A stretch of DNA of 64,000 bases from Moraxella equi (GTDB lineage: Bacteria; Pseudomonadota; Gammaproteobacteria; Pseudomonadales; Moraxellaceae): contig NZ_MXAP01000029.1 of assembly GCF_002027555.1 (NCBI RefSeq), forward strand, positions 14,538 to 78,537, given 5' to 3'. The notes beneath the pieces were generated by a model, which was not told the origin of the DNA, ran no database searches, and saw only the letters and a program-made list of their open reading frames with translations. Positions 53,311-62,273 of the stretch are shown here, piece by piece. The position numbers were made by a program, and so were the translations under genes. Every line of letters begins with the position of its first letter. Position 1 is the stretch's first letter.

Positions 53311-55089
53311 ATGTCAAAACCTACCTCCCAAACCAACTTTGACCCCAATGATAAATTGGCGGTCTTTTTGCGTCTGATGTCCTACCTAAAACCTTACTGG
53401 TGGGCGGCGATTTTTATGGCGATTGGCATGGTGCTAAGTGCAGGCTCTGAGGTTGCCAGTGCCAAGCTCTTTGAGTTTATTATTGATGCCATTAACAATA
53501 ATGATGAAAAAGGCAAATTTTGGTTTCCGTTTTTGGTAATTGCTCTGTTTTTCTTTCGGGGGGTTGGGGCGTTTTTGGGGGGATATTATTCGGCGTATAT
53601 TTCTCGTAATCTTGTCTATCATTTGCGTGTGGCGGTGTTTGAAAAGCTGTTACGTTTGCCGTCTGATTTTTATCTAAAAAACCCTGCCGGCACCATTTCA
53701 TCCAAACTTATCTTTGATGTGGAGCAAGTTACCGCAGGCAGTAACGAGGCGATTACCACGCTACTAAAAGAAGGTTTGACGGTCATTGCGTTGTTTGGTT
53801 ATCTGTTTTATAGCAACTGGCGACTTACGTTTGTTTTGATGATAGTCGTGCCACCGATTTTTTGGATTATCAAAAAGGTCTCCAAAAAATTTGCCACACT
53901 ATCGACAGGCATCCAAGAGTCCATGAGTGCGGTAAGCCATATCACCAATGAAGCAGTGGCAGGCTATCAAGTCGTCAAAAACTACGGCGGACAGACATAT
54001 GAAGCCGATAGATTTAACAAAGCAAGTCTGGACAACCTACAAAAAGGCATGAAAATCACCGTGCTTGCCGCCATCAATTCGCCACTCATTCAGCTACTCA
54101 TGGCGACAGGGATGTGTTTTGTGGTGTGGTTGTCGCTACGTCCTGAAGTGCTTGGGGGCATGACGGCAGGGCAGTTTGCATCTTTTCTTATCGCCGCAGG
54201 ATTGCTTGCCCGTCCTGTCAAAGCCTTGACTGATGTCAATCAAAAGTTGCAACGAGGCTTGGCAGGGGGTGCCTCTGTGTTTAAATTGTTGGACACGCTC
54301 GAGGAGCGTGATACAGGCACGCTAACCCCTGTCATTCATGGTAATATCCGTTTTGATGATGTGAGCTTGACTTATGAGAGTGGCCTGCAAGCGATAAAGG
54401 GCTTTAACCTTGACATCAAGGCAGGCGAGACGGTGGCGGTGGTCGGGCGGTCAGGCTCAGGCAAGACCACGCTGGTGAACTTGCTTACTCGTTCACTCAC
54501 GCCGACATCGGGACAGATATTGATAGACGGCACGCCCATTGATGACATTAAATTATCGTCTTTGCGTGAGCAGATTGCCATGGTGAATCAGCAAGTTACA
54601 CTATTTTTGGATACGGTCGCTCATAACATCGCCTATGGGGCATTATCCGCCAAATCCCGTGATGACATCATACAAGCAAGCAAATCGGCTTATGCTCATG
54701 ATTTTATTATGGATTTGCCAGATGGTTATGACAGTTTTATCGGTTCGGACGGCTTGCAACTGTCAGGCGGACAACGCCAACGGCTCTCCATCGCACGGGC
54801 GTTATTAAAAGACGCACCAATTTTGATATTGGACGAAGCCACATCCGCCCTAGACAACGAAAGCGAATATTATATCCAAAAGGCGTTGGAGTCCGTCATG
54901 CACGGTCGTACCACGCTTGTCATCGCTCATCGCTTATCCACCATCGCCAACGCCGACCGTATCATCGTCATGGATAAAGGGCAAATCGTGGAAATGGGCA
55001 CGCATGACGAGCTGTTTGCCAAAGGTGGTATGTATCGCACCATGTACGAGCGTACCTTTGATGAGCAAAGCGAACAGGGCAAGGCATGA
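53311..55089 (+). CDS. msbA: Lipid A flippase MsbA
   Basis: MsbA flips the lipid A core across the inner membrane, powered by ATP. One six-helix transmembrane domain (start LAVFLRLMSYLKPYWWAAIF) is fused to one nucleotide-binding domain: Walker A VVGRSGSGKTTLVN, signature LSGGQRQRLSIARAL, Walker B ILILDEATSALD, and H-loop VIAHRLS. From the ATG at 53311 it has 592 residues, the normal half-transporter size; the frame runs up to 53263 through the upstream hairpin. The stop overlaps lpxK by 4 bp. Confidence 0.95.
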   Translation: MSKPTSQTNFDPNDKLAVFLRLMSYLKPYWWAAIFMAIGMVLSAGSEVASAKLFEFIIDAINNNDEKGKFWFPFLVIALFFFRGVGAFLGGYYSAYISRNLVYHLRVAVFEKLLRLPSDFYLKNPAGTISSKLIFDVEQVTAGSNEAITTLLKEGLTVIALFGYLFYSNWRLTFVLMIVVPPIFWIIKKVSKKFATLSTGIQESMSAVSHITNEAVAGYQVVKNYGGQTYEADRFNKASLDNLQKGMKITVLAAINSPLIQLLMATGMCFVVWLSLRPEVLGGMTAGQFASFLIAAGLLARPVKALTDVNQKLQRGLAGGASVFKLLDTLEERDTGTLTPVIHGNIRFDDVSLTYESGLQAIKGFNLDIKAGETVAVVGRSGSGKTTLVNLLTRSLTPTSGQILIDGTPIDDIKLSSLREQIAMVNQQVTLFLDTVAHNIAYGALSAKSRDDIIQASKSAYAHDFIMDLPDGYDSFIGSDGLQLSGGQRQRLSIARALLKDAPILILDEATSALDNESEYYIQKALESVMHGRTTLVIAHRLSTIANADRIIVMDKGQIVEMGTHDELFAKGGMYRTMYERTFDEQSEQGKA

Positions 55090-56096
55090 AAAACTTAGAA
55101 CTTCTCATCACAAAGGCATGGCAGGACAGTTCCCCCATGCTTGCCACGCTCGCTCCGTTGTCCGCTCTGTATGGCGTGGTGGGTTGTGTGCGTAAGTCCT
55201 TGTATGATAACGATAAACTTGCCAAATACCACGCCCCCATTCCTGTGATGGTGGTGGGCAATATCACGGTGGGCGGTAGTGGAAAAACTCCGCTTATCAT
55301 TGACCTTGTCAAATATTTACAAGACAAAGGCGTAAACGTGGGCGTGATAAGTCGGGGCTATGGACGGGTGGACAGTCGCCCTGCGTTGGTTCATGAAGGT
55401 AGTACGCCCAAAGACGTCGGCGATGAGCCGTGCCTTATCGTGAGTGAGACAGGCGTGCCAATGGCGGTGGGGGCAGATCGTGGGCAAGTTATTGATTTGT
55501 TAATACAAAACCACCCAACTCTACAACTCATCATCAGCGATGACGGACTGCAGCATTACGCCCTACACCGAGATGTAGAATGGATAGTGGTGGACGGTGT
55601 GCGTGGGTTTGGTAATGGCAAACTCTTTCCGCAGGGCTTTTTGCGTGAGCCGATAGACCGCCTAGATGGGGCAACGGTCATTTATCATGATGCACGAGCC
55701 GAGCGATATGCTGATGATGCCCTGCTTATGCACCTAGCTCCCAGTACGCCCATACCACTACTGGGTGGTAAGAAATCACTATCTCCCCAAAGGGTCTATG
55801 GCGTGAGTGGTATTGGCTATCCTGCTCGGTTTTTTACAACGCTGACCGATTTGGGCTTTGAGGTGGTGGAAAAGCCCTTTGGCGACCACCATGATTTTGC
55901 CCTTGATGAGCTGACGGATTTGGCGGATTTACCAATCATCATTACCAGTAAAGATGCTGTAAAAATCCGTGAGCTTGCCAAACGCTCGCCCCATGCGATT
56001 TTTGACAATGTATGGATTTTGCCTGTACAGGCGGGGTTGTCTGATGGGGTGTATGGGGAGATGGATAAGGTTTTGTTAAAGTTAGGGATTAAATGA
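55086..56096 (+). CDS. lpxK: Tetraacyldisaccharide 4'-kinase
   Basis: LpxK phosphorylates the 4' position of the lipid A disaccharide. VVGNITVGGSGKTPLIIDLV is the distinctive P-loop (Walker A GGSGKT), ISRGYGR and SDDGLQHYALHRDVEWIVVD with GFGNGKLFPQG-like GNGKLFPQGFLREP are the active-site blocks. Length is 336. The ATG overlaps msbA; the stop overlaps the start of the following regulator. Confidence 0.95.
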   Translation: MKNLELLITKAWQDSSPMLATLAPLSALYGVVGCVRKSLYDNDKLAKYHAPIPVMVVGNITVGGSGKTPLIIDLVKYLQDKGVNVGVISRGYGRVDSRPALVHEGSTPKDVGDEPCLIVSETGVPMAVGADRGQVIDLLIQNHPTLQLIISDDGLQHYALHRDVEWIVVDGVRGFGNGKLFPQGFLREPIDRLDGATVIYHDARAERYADDALLMHLAPSTPIPLLGGKKSLSPQRVYGVSGIGYPARFFTTLTDLGFEVVEKPFGDHHDFALDELTDLADLPIIITSKDAVKIRELAKRSPHAIFDNVWILPVQAGLSDGVYGEMDKVLLKLGIK

Positions 56097-56728
56097 TGGA
56101 TACTTTGGCAGAAAGATTAAAATTTGCTCGTAAATCAAAATCAATTAGTCAAGCAGAAATTGCTAATTTAATTGAAGGCTTATCACAATCCGCATACAGT
56201 CAGCTTGAAAGTGGTTTGGTAAAAAGCAGTAGTAAAATTGTAGAGCTTGCCAATCTATTTGGCGTTAGCCCAACTTGGCTTGCCACAGGTCAAGGTGATA
56301 TGTATCAACAAAATGATATTTTCACTTTTAAAAATGCCAATTCACAAATTACCCACTATCCGTCCGCAACGATTACTCAAAAAGAAAGTATATCATTACC
56401 GTTTTTGTTTGGGCAAGAGGATGATTTGGAAGACTGTTTTACAACATTGGTGATTGGCGATGACATGAACCCTGTTTTGGGTCATTTATCTACGGTTGTG
56501 GTGGATAAAAGAAAAGCACCATTACCAATCGTTAATGGCATGATTTATGCGATTGTCTATCACGACAGAATTTTATGCCGTTATTTAAGGCAAAATATCA
56601 ATAACACCATACAAATTTATAGTGAATTGGATAAACAAGGTGACACATTGCCAGCCGATGAATTTTTTAACCGCTATCAAATCATGGGTGGTGTTATTTA
56701 TCATATCCAATCACATCAATGGCAATAA
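56093..56728 (+). CDS. XRE/S24-type regulator with degenerate protease site
   Basis: The N terminus (residues 3-66) is a helix-turn-helix of the XRE class: LAERLKFARKSKSISQAEIA, then SQSAYSQLESGLVK. The C-terminal half resembles the LexA/CI-like S24 fold, with VIGDDMNPVLGHLSTVVVDK aligned to the GdSM-P site and NGMIYAIVYHDRILCRYLRQ to the lysine strand. The catalytic Ser is replaced by Asp124 and the catalytic Lys by Arg163, so self-cleavage is not expected. Length 211. It overlaps lpxK (ATGA) and is 9 bp before kdsB, and is more AT-rich than either. It is probably a DNA-binding regulator that came by transfer, with targets unknown. Confidence 0.82.
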   Translation: MMDTLAERLKFARKSKSISQAEIANLIEGLSQSAYSQLESGLVKSSSKIVELANLFGVSPTWLATGQGDMYQQNDIFTFKNANSQITHYPSATITQKESISLPFLFGQEDDLEDCFTTLVIGDDMNPVLGHLSTVVVDKRKAPLPIVNGMIYAIVYHDRILCRYLRQNINNTIQIYSELDKQGDTLPADEFFNRYQIMGGVIYHIQSHQWQ

Positions 56729-56737
56729 GGAACACCC

Positions 56738-57514
56738 ATGCCTACCCCCAAAACCCACATCATTATCCCTGCCCGTTACAAATCCACTCGCCTACCTGCC
56801 AAGCCTTTATTGGATTTGCATGGTAAGCCCATGATTTTATGGACAGCCCAAAAGGCTTTGCAAGCGACTTTTGCCGACAGTGTATGCGTGGCAACAGACG
56901 ATGAGAGGATTTTTGCGGTGTGCGAGAGTGCGGGCGTGCCTGTGGTGATGACGGGCGAGCATGCGTCAGGCACGGATAGACTGGGCGAAGTGGCAGAAAT
57001 TCTAGGCTTGGCGGACGATGACATTGTCATCAATATGCAAGGCGATGAACCGCTCGTCCCGCCTGTGCTACTAGAACAAGCCAAAAATCTTTTGGTGGAA
57101 AATCCTGACTGTGTCATGGCGACGTTGTGTGAAGTGATTGATAATTATGATGATTTTTATAAAAATTCGGTGGTAAAAGTCGCCCACGCTCGCCAAAATG
57201 CCCTATATTTTAGCCGTAGCCCAATCCCTTGTGACAGAGACGCTCATTTGGCAGGCGAGCTTGGCAATGCCCCAAAAAATGCCTATCGTCATTTGGGATT
57301 ATATGCCTATCGGGTCAAATTGTTAAAGGAATTTGGCACATGGGAGCAGGGCGTATTGGAACGTTTGGAGAGTCTAGAACAGCTGCGCATTTTGGAAAAC
57401 GGGCAAAAAATCGCCATAGATGTCGCCAAAGTTGCCTTACCGCTTGGGGTGGACATGCAGGAAGATTTGGATAGGCTAAATGCCATGCCGATTGATGAGT
57501 TTTTGAAATTCTAA
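56738..57514 (+). CDS. kdsB: CMP-Kdo synthetase
   Basis: KdsB activates Kdo with CTP, supplying WaaA. The N terminus IIIPARYKSTRLPAKPLLDL is the hallmark Kdo cytidylyltransferase start, and INMQGDEPLVPP and HLGLYAYRVKLLKEF follow. Length 258 is standard. AAGGAAC precedes the ATG. Only the regulator lies between it and lpxK; holB follows 1 bp later. Confidence 0.95.
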   Translation: MPTPKTHIIIPARYKSTRLPAKPLLDLHGKPMILWTAQKALQATFADSVCVATDDERIFAVCESAGVPVVMTGEHASGTDRLGEVAEILGLADDDIVINMQGDEPLVPPVLLEQAKNLLVENPDCVMATLCEVIDNYDDFYKNSVVKVAHARQNALYFSRSPIPCDRDAHLAGELGNAPKNAYRHLGLYAYRVKLLKEFGTWEQGVLERLESLEQLRILENGQKIAIDVAKVALPLGVDMQEDLDRLNAMPIDEFLKF

Positions 57515-57515
57515 T

Positions 57516-58526
57516 ATGAACGAACAAGAACAGTTGCCCTATTTTGCCCCGTTACTGCCTTGGCAAACCCACGCTTGGGAGCAGGTGGTCGGTCAGTTTT
57601 ATGATGGTAAATTACCGCATGGGTTGTTGGCGTGTGGTATGGCAGGCATTGGTAAGCGTGAATTTGTATGGCGGTTTGTGGCGTGGCTGCTGTGCCAAAA
57701 CAAGGGCGAGCAAGGGGCGTGTGGGGCGTGCGATAGCTGTCATTGGCTCATGGCAGGGACGCACCCTGATGTCATGGTGCTACCGTCTGAGAGCTTGCCT
57801 ACGTCTGATGAGAGTGAACTCTCGTCCATTAAGATTGATGACGTGCGAGCCTTGCAGGAGTATAGCCATGTCAAGGGGCATGGCGTTCGGCTCATCGTGC
57901 TGGATAATGCCGACACGCTCACGATTGGGGCGAGTAATGCCCTGCTAAAAACCCTAGAAGAGCCACGAGCAGGCGTGCATTTGATACTGATTAGTGACAA
58001 CCCTGCCAAGCTCATGCCTACCATAAAAAGCCGTGCGCAAGCCCTACCGCTTGGGGCTGTTTCTCATGATGTGGCGTTGGCTTATGTAGGTGGAGTGTTG
58101 GGCGATGAGAGTCTTGCCAGACTTGCCCTGACACTCACCGACGGGGCGGTATTAAAGGCGGTGGACTTGCCAAAGGCGGTGTGGTTTGGTAAGCGTGTAT
58201 TGTGGCTAAAAACATGGCTTACCCTAAGGCGCGGCGAGCGGTCAGCGGTGAGTGCCAGCGACTACTGGCAGGGCGTGATGAGTTTTGGTGATTTTGCGGT
58301 TTTGACACGGCTTATGCTTATGGACGTGGTGCGAGTGGGGCTTGGGCTTGATAGCATTCATACCGACATGGATGTGGCAGGGCTGATAAATGGGGCGGAC
58401 AATCTAAGCCTCGACAAGGTAGAAAATTTCCTAGCAAGTCTTGATGACATGGCGGTGGCGGTTGGGCAAAACGTGCAGGACAAAATGGCGTATGATGAGC
58501 TGTTTTGTCGCTTAGTGGATTTTTAA
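57516..58526 (+). CDS. holB: DNA polymerase III delta prime subunit
   Basis: HolB is the clamp-loader subunit that positions the delta wrench. The N-terminal AAA+ part has a degenerate P-loop (GMAGIGKREF), a cysteine cluster (CQNKGEQGACGACDSCHW) that fits the zinc module, and IKIDDVRALQEY and NALLKTLEEPRAGVHLILIS, all standard for delta prime. Length 336. ATG at 57516 right after the kdsB stop; probably the end of the msbA-lpxK-kdsB transcript or its extension. Confidence 0.92.
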   Translation: MNEQEQLPYFAPLLPWQTHAWEQVVGQFYDGKLPHGLLACGMAGIGKREFVWRFVAWLLCQNKGEQGACGACDSCHWLMAGTHPDVMVLPSESLPTSDESELSSIKIDDVRALQEYSHVKGHGVRLIVLDNADTLTIGASNALLKTLEEPRAGVHLILISDNPAKLMPTIKSRAQALPLGAVSHDVALAYVGGVLGDESLARLALTLTDGAVLKAVDLPKAVWFGKRVLWLKTWLTLRRGERSAVSASDYWQGVMSFGDFAVLTRLMLMDVVRVGLGLDSIHTDMDVAGLINGADNLSLDKVENFLASLDDMAVAVGQNVQDKMAYDELFCRLVDF

Positions 58527-58541
58527 AGCTTGGTTTTGGGT

Positions 58542-58568
58542 TGTAGGGGCGAATCATATTCGCCCTTA
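58542..58568. repeat. Palindromic repeat, copy 4 (between holB and truC)
   Basis: TGTAGGGGCGAATCATATTC continues to GCCCTTA. GGGCGAAT and ATTCGCCC form a perfect 8-bp stem with a 3-base loop. It is the clearest example of the family. Confidence 0.7.
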
Positions 58569-58611
58569 TGATTTTACACATTTAATAAATGAAATAATCG
58601 GAAGTGGCAAA

Positions 58612-59334
58612 ATGCTACAAATTTTATATCAAGATGATGACATGGTGGCGGTGAACAAACCTGCTGGTATGCTGGTTCATCGCTCATGGCTTGACAAGCA
58701 TGAGACGGTATTTGTGATGACGGTTTTGCGTGATATGCTTGGGCAACACGTTTTTCCTGTTCATCGGCTAGACCGCCCAACGTCAGGGGTGCTACTGTTT
58801 GCCAAGTCGTCTGATGTGGCAAGGGCATTGTCGGGGCAATTTGAACATCATACGGTAGATAAATCCTATCTGGCGGTGGTGCGTGGCTATCTTTTGGGTA
58901 GTGGGCGGATTGATTATCCGTTAAAAGTCAAACTTGATAAAATCGCCGATAAATTCGCCAAAACGAATAAAGAACCTGAATTCGCCATGACTGATTATGA
59001 GAATTTGGCAACGTGCGAAATGCCCTTTGTCTCGGTGGATAGATACGCCACATCTCGGTATAGCCTTATGAAACTTATCCCAGTTACAGGGCGAAAACAC
59101 CAATTAAGACGACACATGACGCACCTATTTCACCCTATTGTCGGCGATACCACGCATGGTGACACCGCCCAAAATCGTGCGGTGGCAGAGTTTACGGGCG
59201 TATCAAGGCTACTTTTGCACGCTCATACTTTGGCATTTGATGACATGAGCGGTAAGCGTATCACGGTGATGGCTCCGCTTGATGATGGATTTAAAAAGGT
59301 TGTCAATGATTTTGGATGGGGTGAGTGGGTGTGA
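58612..59334 (+). CDS. truC: tRNA pseudouridine(65) synthase TruC-like (RluA family)
   Basis: RluA-family enzymes isomerise uridine in RNA. HRLDRPTSGVLLFAKS contains the catalytic Asp. NKPAGMLVHRSWLDKHET is typical of TruC rather than RluA or RluC, with the short domain plan (no S4 domain). 240 residues. It is followed by a strong terminator. The closest sub-type is TruC, by motif and size; its target is tRNA U65 in E. coli. Confidence 0.88.
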   Translation: MLQILYQDDDMVAVNKPAGMLVHRSWLDKHETVFVMTVLRDMLGQHVFPVHRLDRPTSGVLLFAKSSDVARALSGQFEHHTVDKSYLAVVRGYLLGSGRIDYPLKVKLDKIADKFAKTNKEPEFAMTDYENLATCEMPFVSVDRYATSRYSLMKLIPVTGRKHQLRRHMTHLFHPIVGDTTHGDTAQNRAVAEFTGVSRLLLHAHTLAFDDMSGKRITVMAPLDDGFKKVVNDFGWGEWV

Positions 59335-59356
59335 TAAATTTTACTAATCGCTTAAC

Positions 59357-59399
59357 CAAAAACCGCCCGAATACTTTTTATGGTATTCGGGCGGTTTTT
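59357..59399 (+). terminator. Strong terminator after truC
   Basis: AAAAACCGCCCGAATAC and GTATTCGGGCGGTTTTT form a perfect 17-bp stem with an 8-base loop. It serves the plus strand and may also stop ppa transcription from the other side. Confidence 0.93.
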
Positions 59400-59440
59400 A
59401 TGAGCGATAATTTACAAGGTTATCATCTGCAAGTCGTCAA

Positions 59441-59974
59441 TCACGCTTGCTCCACCCAGCGTTTTTGACTTTCTTTAATCACTTCTTTGGCGGTGGCGAC
59501 ATCAAAAAAGCCTTCTACTTTGGTGGTGCCAGCTTTTTTCAAATCCTTGTAGTGGTTGAAGTGAAATTCTAGCTGTTTGAGAAGCTGTGGTGGCAAATCA
59601 TCAAGGCTGTTGTAGGCGTTGCCGTTATTGCGGTCATCGGCAGGCACCACGATGACTTTGTCGTCCACTTCGCCATCATCAACAAACTTCATCACGCCAA
59701 TCACTTTGGCTTTTAGGAAAATACCCGTGGTCAATGGCTGTTCGGTTAGGATGAGTGCGTCTAGCTCATCGCCGTCTTCGTCTAGGGTTTGGGGGATAAA
59801 GCCATAGTTGCAAGGCTTGGCAAAGGTGGTAGGCTCAACACGGTCAAGCTCAAAACACGCCAATTTGCGGTTCCATTCGATTTTGTGGTTTGAGCCAGTA
59901 GGGATTTCCACGACCACGTTAATCTCGCCTGCGTCCACGTCGCCTGCGTCTAGGATTTTGTTAAAATCTACCAT
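59441..59974 (-). CDS. ppa: Inorganic pyrophosphatase (family I)
   Basis: Ppa hydrolyses pyrophosphate in the cytoplasm. The active-site blocks YGFIPQTLDEDGDELDALIL (the DxDxxD set) and VIGVMKFVDDGEVDDKVIVV are intact, and KDLKKAGTTKVEGF is the C-terminal block. Length 177 is right for hexameric bacterial enzymes. A GGAGAATTTT site precedes the ATG on the minus strand. Monocistronic. Confidence 0.95.
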   Translation of the reverse strand: MVDFNKILDAGDVDAGEINVVVEIPTGSNHKIEWNRKLACFELDRVEPTTFAKPCNYGFIPQTLDEDGDELDALILTEQPLTTGIFLKAKVIGVMKFVDDGEVDDKVIVVPADDRNNGNAYNSLDDLPPQLLKQLEFHFNHYKDLKKAGTTKVEGFFDVATAKEVIKESQKRWVEQA

Positions 59975-60087
59975 AAAATTCTCCGATGGGGATTAAAAAG
60001 GGTGTGCCATTGTAATATTAAATCCGCCCAAGTGCAATCATCAATTTATGATGTTTTTGCATATTGCTTGTGGATAATGGCATATTA

Positions 60088-61263
60088 TCAAGGCTTATCT
60101 GATGTATCAGGCAGGCAAATGGGGGTACTGATACAGCTTGGAGTATCCACTTTTGTTTTGTCTAAGGCGGTCATGAGTTGTAAGGTTGCCCGTTCCCAAT
60201 CTTCAATTTGACTTGGGTCATCAAGGTGGCGTTTGTCAAGATTGGCAGGATTTATGGGATATTTATCGTCTCGCTCATCTGTTGGTGTGGCGATAAATGC
60301 CAGAAAGGCTTGGGCTTTTTTGCCAAGTTCGCTGTCATGTTTGCCAAGTTCGCTGTCATGTTTGGCAAGTTTGACAAAGCTTGCTTCGTCTGTGAATGTT
60401 TCATCATTTTCATTGATGTAGGTGATAAATTTGGTTTTATCATCGTTTAGCCAACGTGTATTGTCTGAACCAAAAAATAACAAATATTCATAAAATAACG
60501 ACAACCGTTTGGCATCATCAATAAATACACTCTGCGGATACATCTTTTGATAATCTTGCCAAAATAACGCCCGCTCGATAAGCTCATCTAATGAAATGCT
60601 AAGACCTGCATCGCACCATAGTGGCTCTTGGTTGTCGCTGGCAAGTCGCTCAATCATGACTGCTTGGTCTTTTGGCAAATGGGGCGTAAACAGCTTGGCA
60701 AATGCTTGATAATCATTGACAAAGCCAAATTCCCCTTCGCAGTAGTCTGCTATTTTTAGCTTATTTTGTTTGACTTGCTTGATGAAATATTGGGCTTTTG
60801 GGTGTAGGGTGGCGATGTCGGATTCGTTGTACTTTTTGTTATAATGAATGTCGTACATGACCTGATTTAACTGGTCAAATTCTGTATCATCAAGCAAAAA
60901 TGTATCGCCTTGCCAAAAGGATAAAAAACGCTGATAAGCAAGCTGATACTGTGTCGCCCACTTGATTTGGGTGGTGTTGTCGGCAGTCGGTAGGCAGTGA
61001 TTTAATAGTTTATCTGCCTGATCAAAGTCATCTATTTGACTATTGATGTCAATGGCATTTAGTGTGTTGGTAATGGCTTGGCAATCAATCGCTTGGGGGT
61101 TGGTGCTTTGGGCGACTGGCGTGGGTGATGTAGGGGTAGCGTCCACAAAGGTCTGTTCGGCTTGGTGTGGCTTGGTGTTTGGGGTAGGTGGGCTGTTGGG
61201 TTTGTTGTCGCAAGCGGTCAAGGACAATAGGGTGATTGCGATAATTGTTAATGGGTATTTCAT
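60088..61263 (-). CDS. Lipoprotein of unknown function
   Basis: I recognise no named family. It has a signal peptide with lipobox LTAC (Cys18 in ITLLSLTAC), then a Pro/Thr-rich spacer to about residue 60. The rest is a helical, charged domain of about 300 residues with several cysteines (HCLPTADN, DYCEGEF, LWCDAGL, SCISTPICLPD). The tandem unit KHDSELG (encoded by a 21-bp repeat) lies near residue 310. It is read with lipB but is separated from it by only 2 bp, so it may be cotranscribed. Codon use and composition are like the neighbours. Confidence 0.72.
   Translation of the reverse strand: MKYPLTIIAITLLSLTACDNKPNSPPTPNTKPHQAEQTFVDATPTSPTPVAQSTNPQAIDCQAITNTLNAIDINSQIDDFDQADKLLNHCLPTADNTTQIKWATQYQLAYQRFLSFWQGDTFLLDDTEFDQLNQVMYDIHYNKKYNESDIATLHPKAQYFIKQVKQNKLKIADYCEGEFGFVNDYQAFAKLFTPHLPKDQAVMIERLASDNQEPLWCDAGLSISLDELIERALFWQDYQKMYPQSVFIDDAKRLSLFYEYLLFFGSDNTRWLNDDKTKFITYINENDETFTDEASFVKLAKHDSELGKHDSELGKKAQAFLAFIATPTDERDDKYPINPANLDKRHLDDPSQIEDWERATLQLMTALDKTKVDTPSCISTPICLPDTSDKP
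60319..60360 (-). repeat. Two exact copies of a 21-bp unit in the lipoprotein gene
   Basis: TTTGCCAAGTTCGCTGTCAT followed by G is repeated without change at 60319-60339 and 60340-60360, with the first bases of a third copy after it. It keeps the frame and codes for a 7-residue unit. Confidence 0.88.
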
Positions 61264-61265
61264 GT

Positions 61266-62012
61266 TTATTTGCTTGATATTGGCTCATTTATGGGTCTTA
61301 GGGCGATTTGTCCGCTGTGTCTTTTTTGAATATTACTGATAAATTTATGAATAAATTCGTGTGTTTGGCTCTCATCAAATTTACCAAATTGCGACAGTTT
61401 TACCATAGCCATGCCTGCATAGCCACAAGGGTTAATGGCGTTAAAGGCGGTCAAGTCATTGACAAGGTTAATGGCAATGCCGTGATAGCTATGCCCGTGC
61501 TTGATTTTAAAGCCGAGGCTTGCAATTTTGCCAAGCATATCGCCCGAGCGGTTGTAGATATACACCCCAGGGGCATCTCGGCGAGCCTTGGCGGTCAAAT
61601 CGGGCGGTAGGTATTCGCCGACCACGTCTTCTATGGCTTGCTCGGCGTGGCTAACTAGGTCTCGCACGCCCATGCCAAGGCGGTGCAAATCCCACAGCCA
61701 ATAGACCACAAGTTGCCCGACGCCATGCCACGTTACCTGTCCGCCACGGTCGGTTTTGATGATTGGGGTGTCGGTTTTGTAGAGAATATGCTCTTCTTTG
61801 CCTGCTTGCCCTAGCGTATAAACGTCTTGATGTTCCACAATCCACAGCTCATCAAGGCAGGCTTTGTCAGCCTTTTTATCGTCAATGCGAGACAAAATGC
61901 GAGCAAGCATATCATCATGCGTGGTGTTATATTCGGCATGGGGGTGGGTGGTGGTGTGTAAGTCGTCCCATTGTAAGGGGGTAAGGTCTAGGTGGGGTAG
62001 GTTTAGGGTCAT
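61266..62012 (-). CDS. lipB: Octanoyl-[ACP]:protein octanoyltransferase
   Basis: LipB moves octanoyl groups from ACP to lipoyl domains. The RGGQVTWHGVGQLVVYWLWD block, ARRDAPGVYIYNRSGDMLGK with the catalytic Lys, and INPCGYAGMAMVKLS with the catalytic Cys are all present. 248 residues. It overlaps the start of the upstream-oriented lipoprotein gene by none but lies 2 bp away; lipA is not in the window. Confidence 0.94.
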   Translation of the reverse strand: MTLNLPHLDLTPLQWDDLHTTTHPHAEYNTTHDDMLARILSRIDDKKADKACLDELWIVEHQDVYTLGQAGKEEHILYKTDTPIIKTDRGGQVTWHGVGQLVVYWLWDLHRLGMGVRDLVSHAEQAIEDVVGEYLPPDLTAKARRDAPGVYIYNRSGDMLGKIASLGFKIKHGHSYHGIAINLVNDLTAFNAINPCGYAGMAMVKLSQFGKFDESQTHEFIHKFISNIQKRHSGQIALRPINEPISSK

Positions 62013-62090
62013 GGTTTTTACTTGTCAAATAAAGGGCTATTTTACGTCATTTTGTTAAAAATAAAAACCACTTTAACCACTTTTGACCGC

Positions 62091-62119
62091 TTGCACACCC
62101 TTTACCCTTTTGTTATAAT
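62091..62119 (+). promoter_or_regulatory. Sigma-70 promoter of thiMD
   Basis: TTGCAC (62091-62096) and TATAAT (62114-62119) are 17 bp apart, near the ideal. Transcription would start a few bases before the riboswitch. Confidence 0.72.
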
Positions 62120-62130
62120 CTTGCTTATCA

Positions 62131-62202
62131 ATCGGGGTGCTTTTATGGCTGAGATGATACCCGTGAACCTGATACAGTTAAAACTGGCGTAGGAAATTGA
62201 TA
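62131..62202 (+). promoter_or_regulatory. TPP riboswitch (THI element)
   Basis: GGGGTGC, then GGCTGAGATGATACCCGTGA, ACCTGATACAGTTAAAACTG and GCGTAGGAA follow the THI-box consensus in order. In gammaproteobacteria, binding of thiamine pyrophosphate usually closes the ribosome site or ends transcription. A T-rich hairpin-like stretch (ACACACTTTTTTGGTGTG, near 62217-62236) and the AAAGGAAA site before thiM form the likely expression platform. Confidence 0.93.
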
Positions 62203-62273
62203 AAAATTGACGAGCAACACACTTTTTTGGTGTGGGTTTTGACTGTGCTTTTTACTTAAAAAAGGAAAAACCC

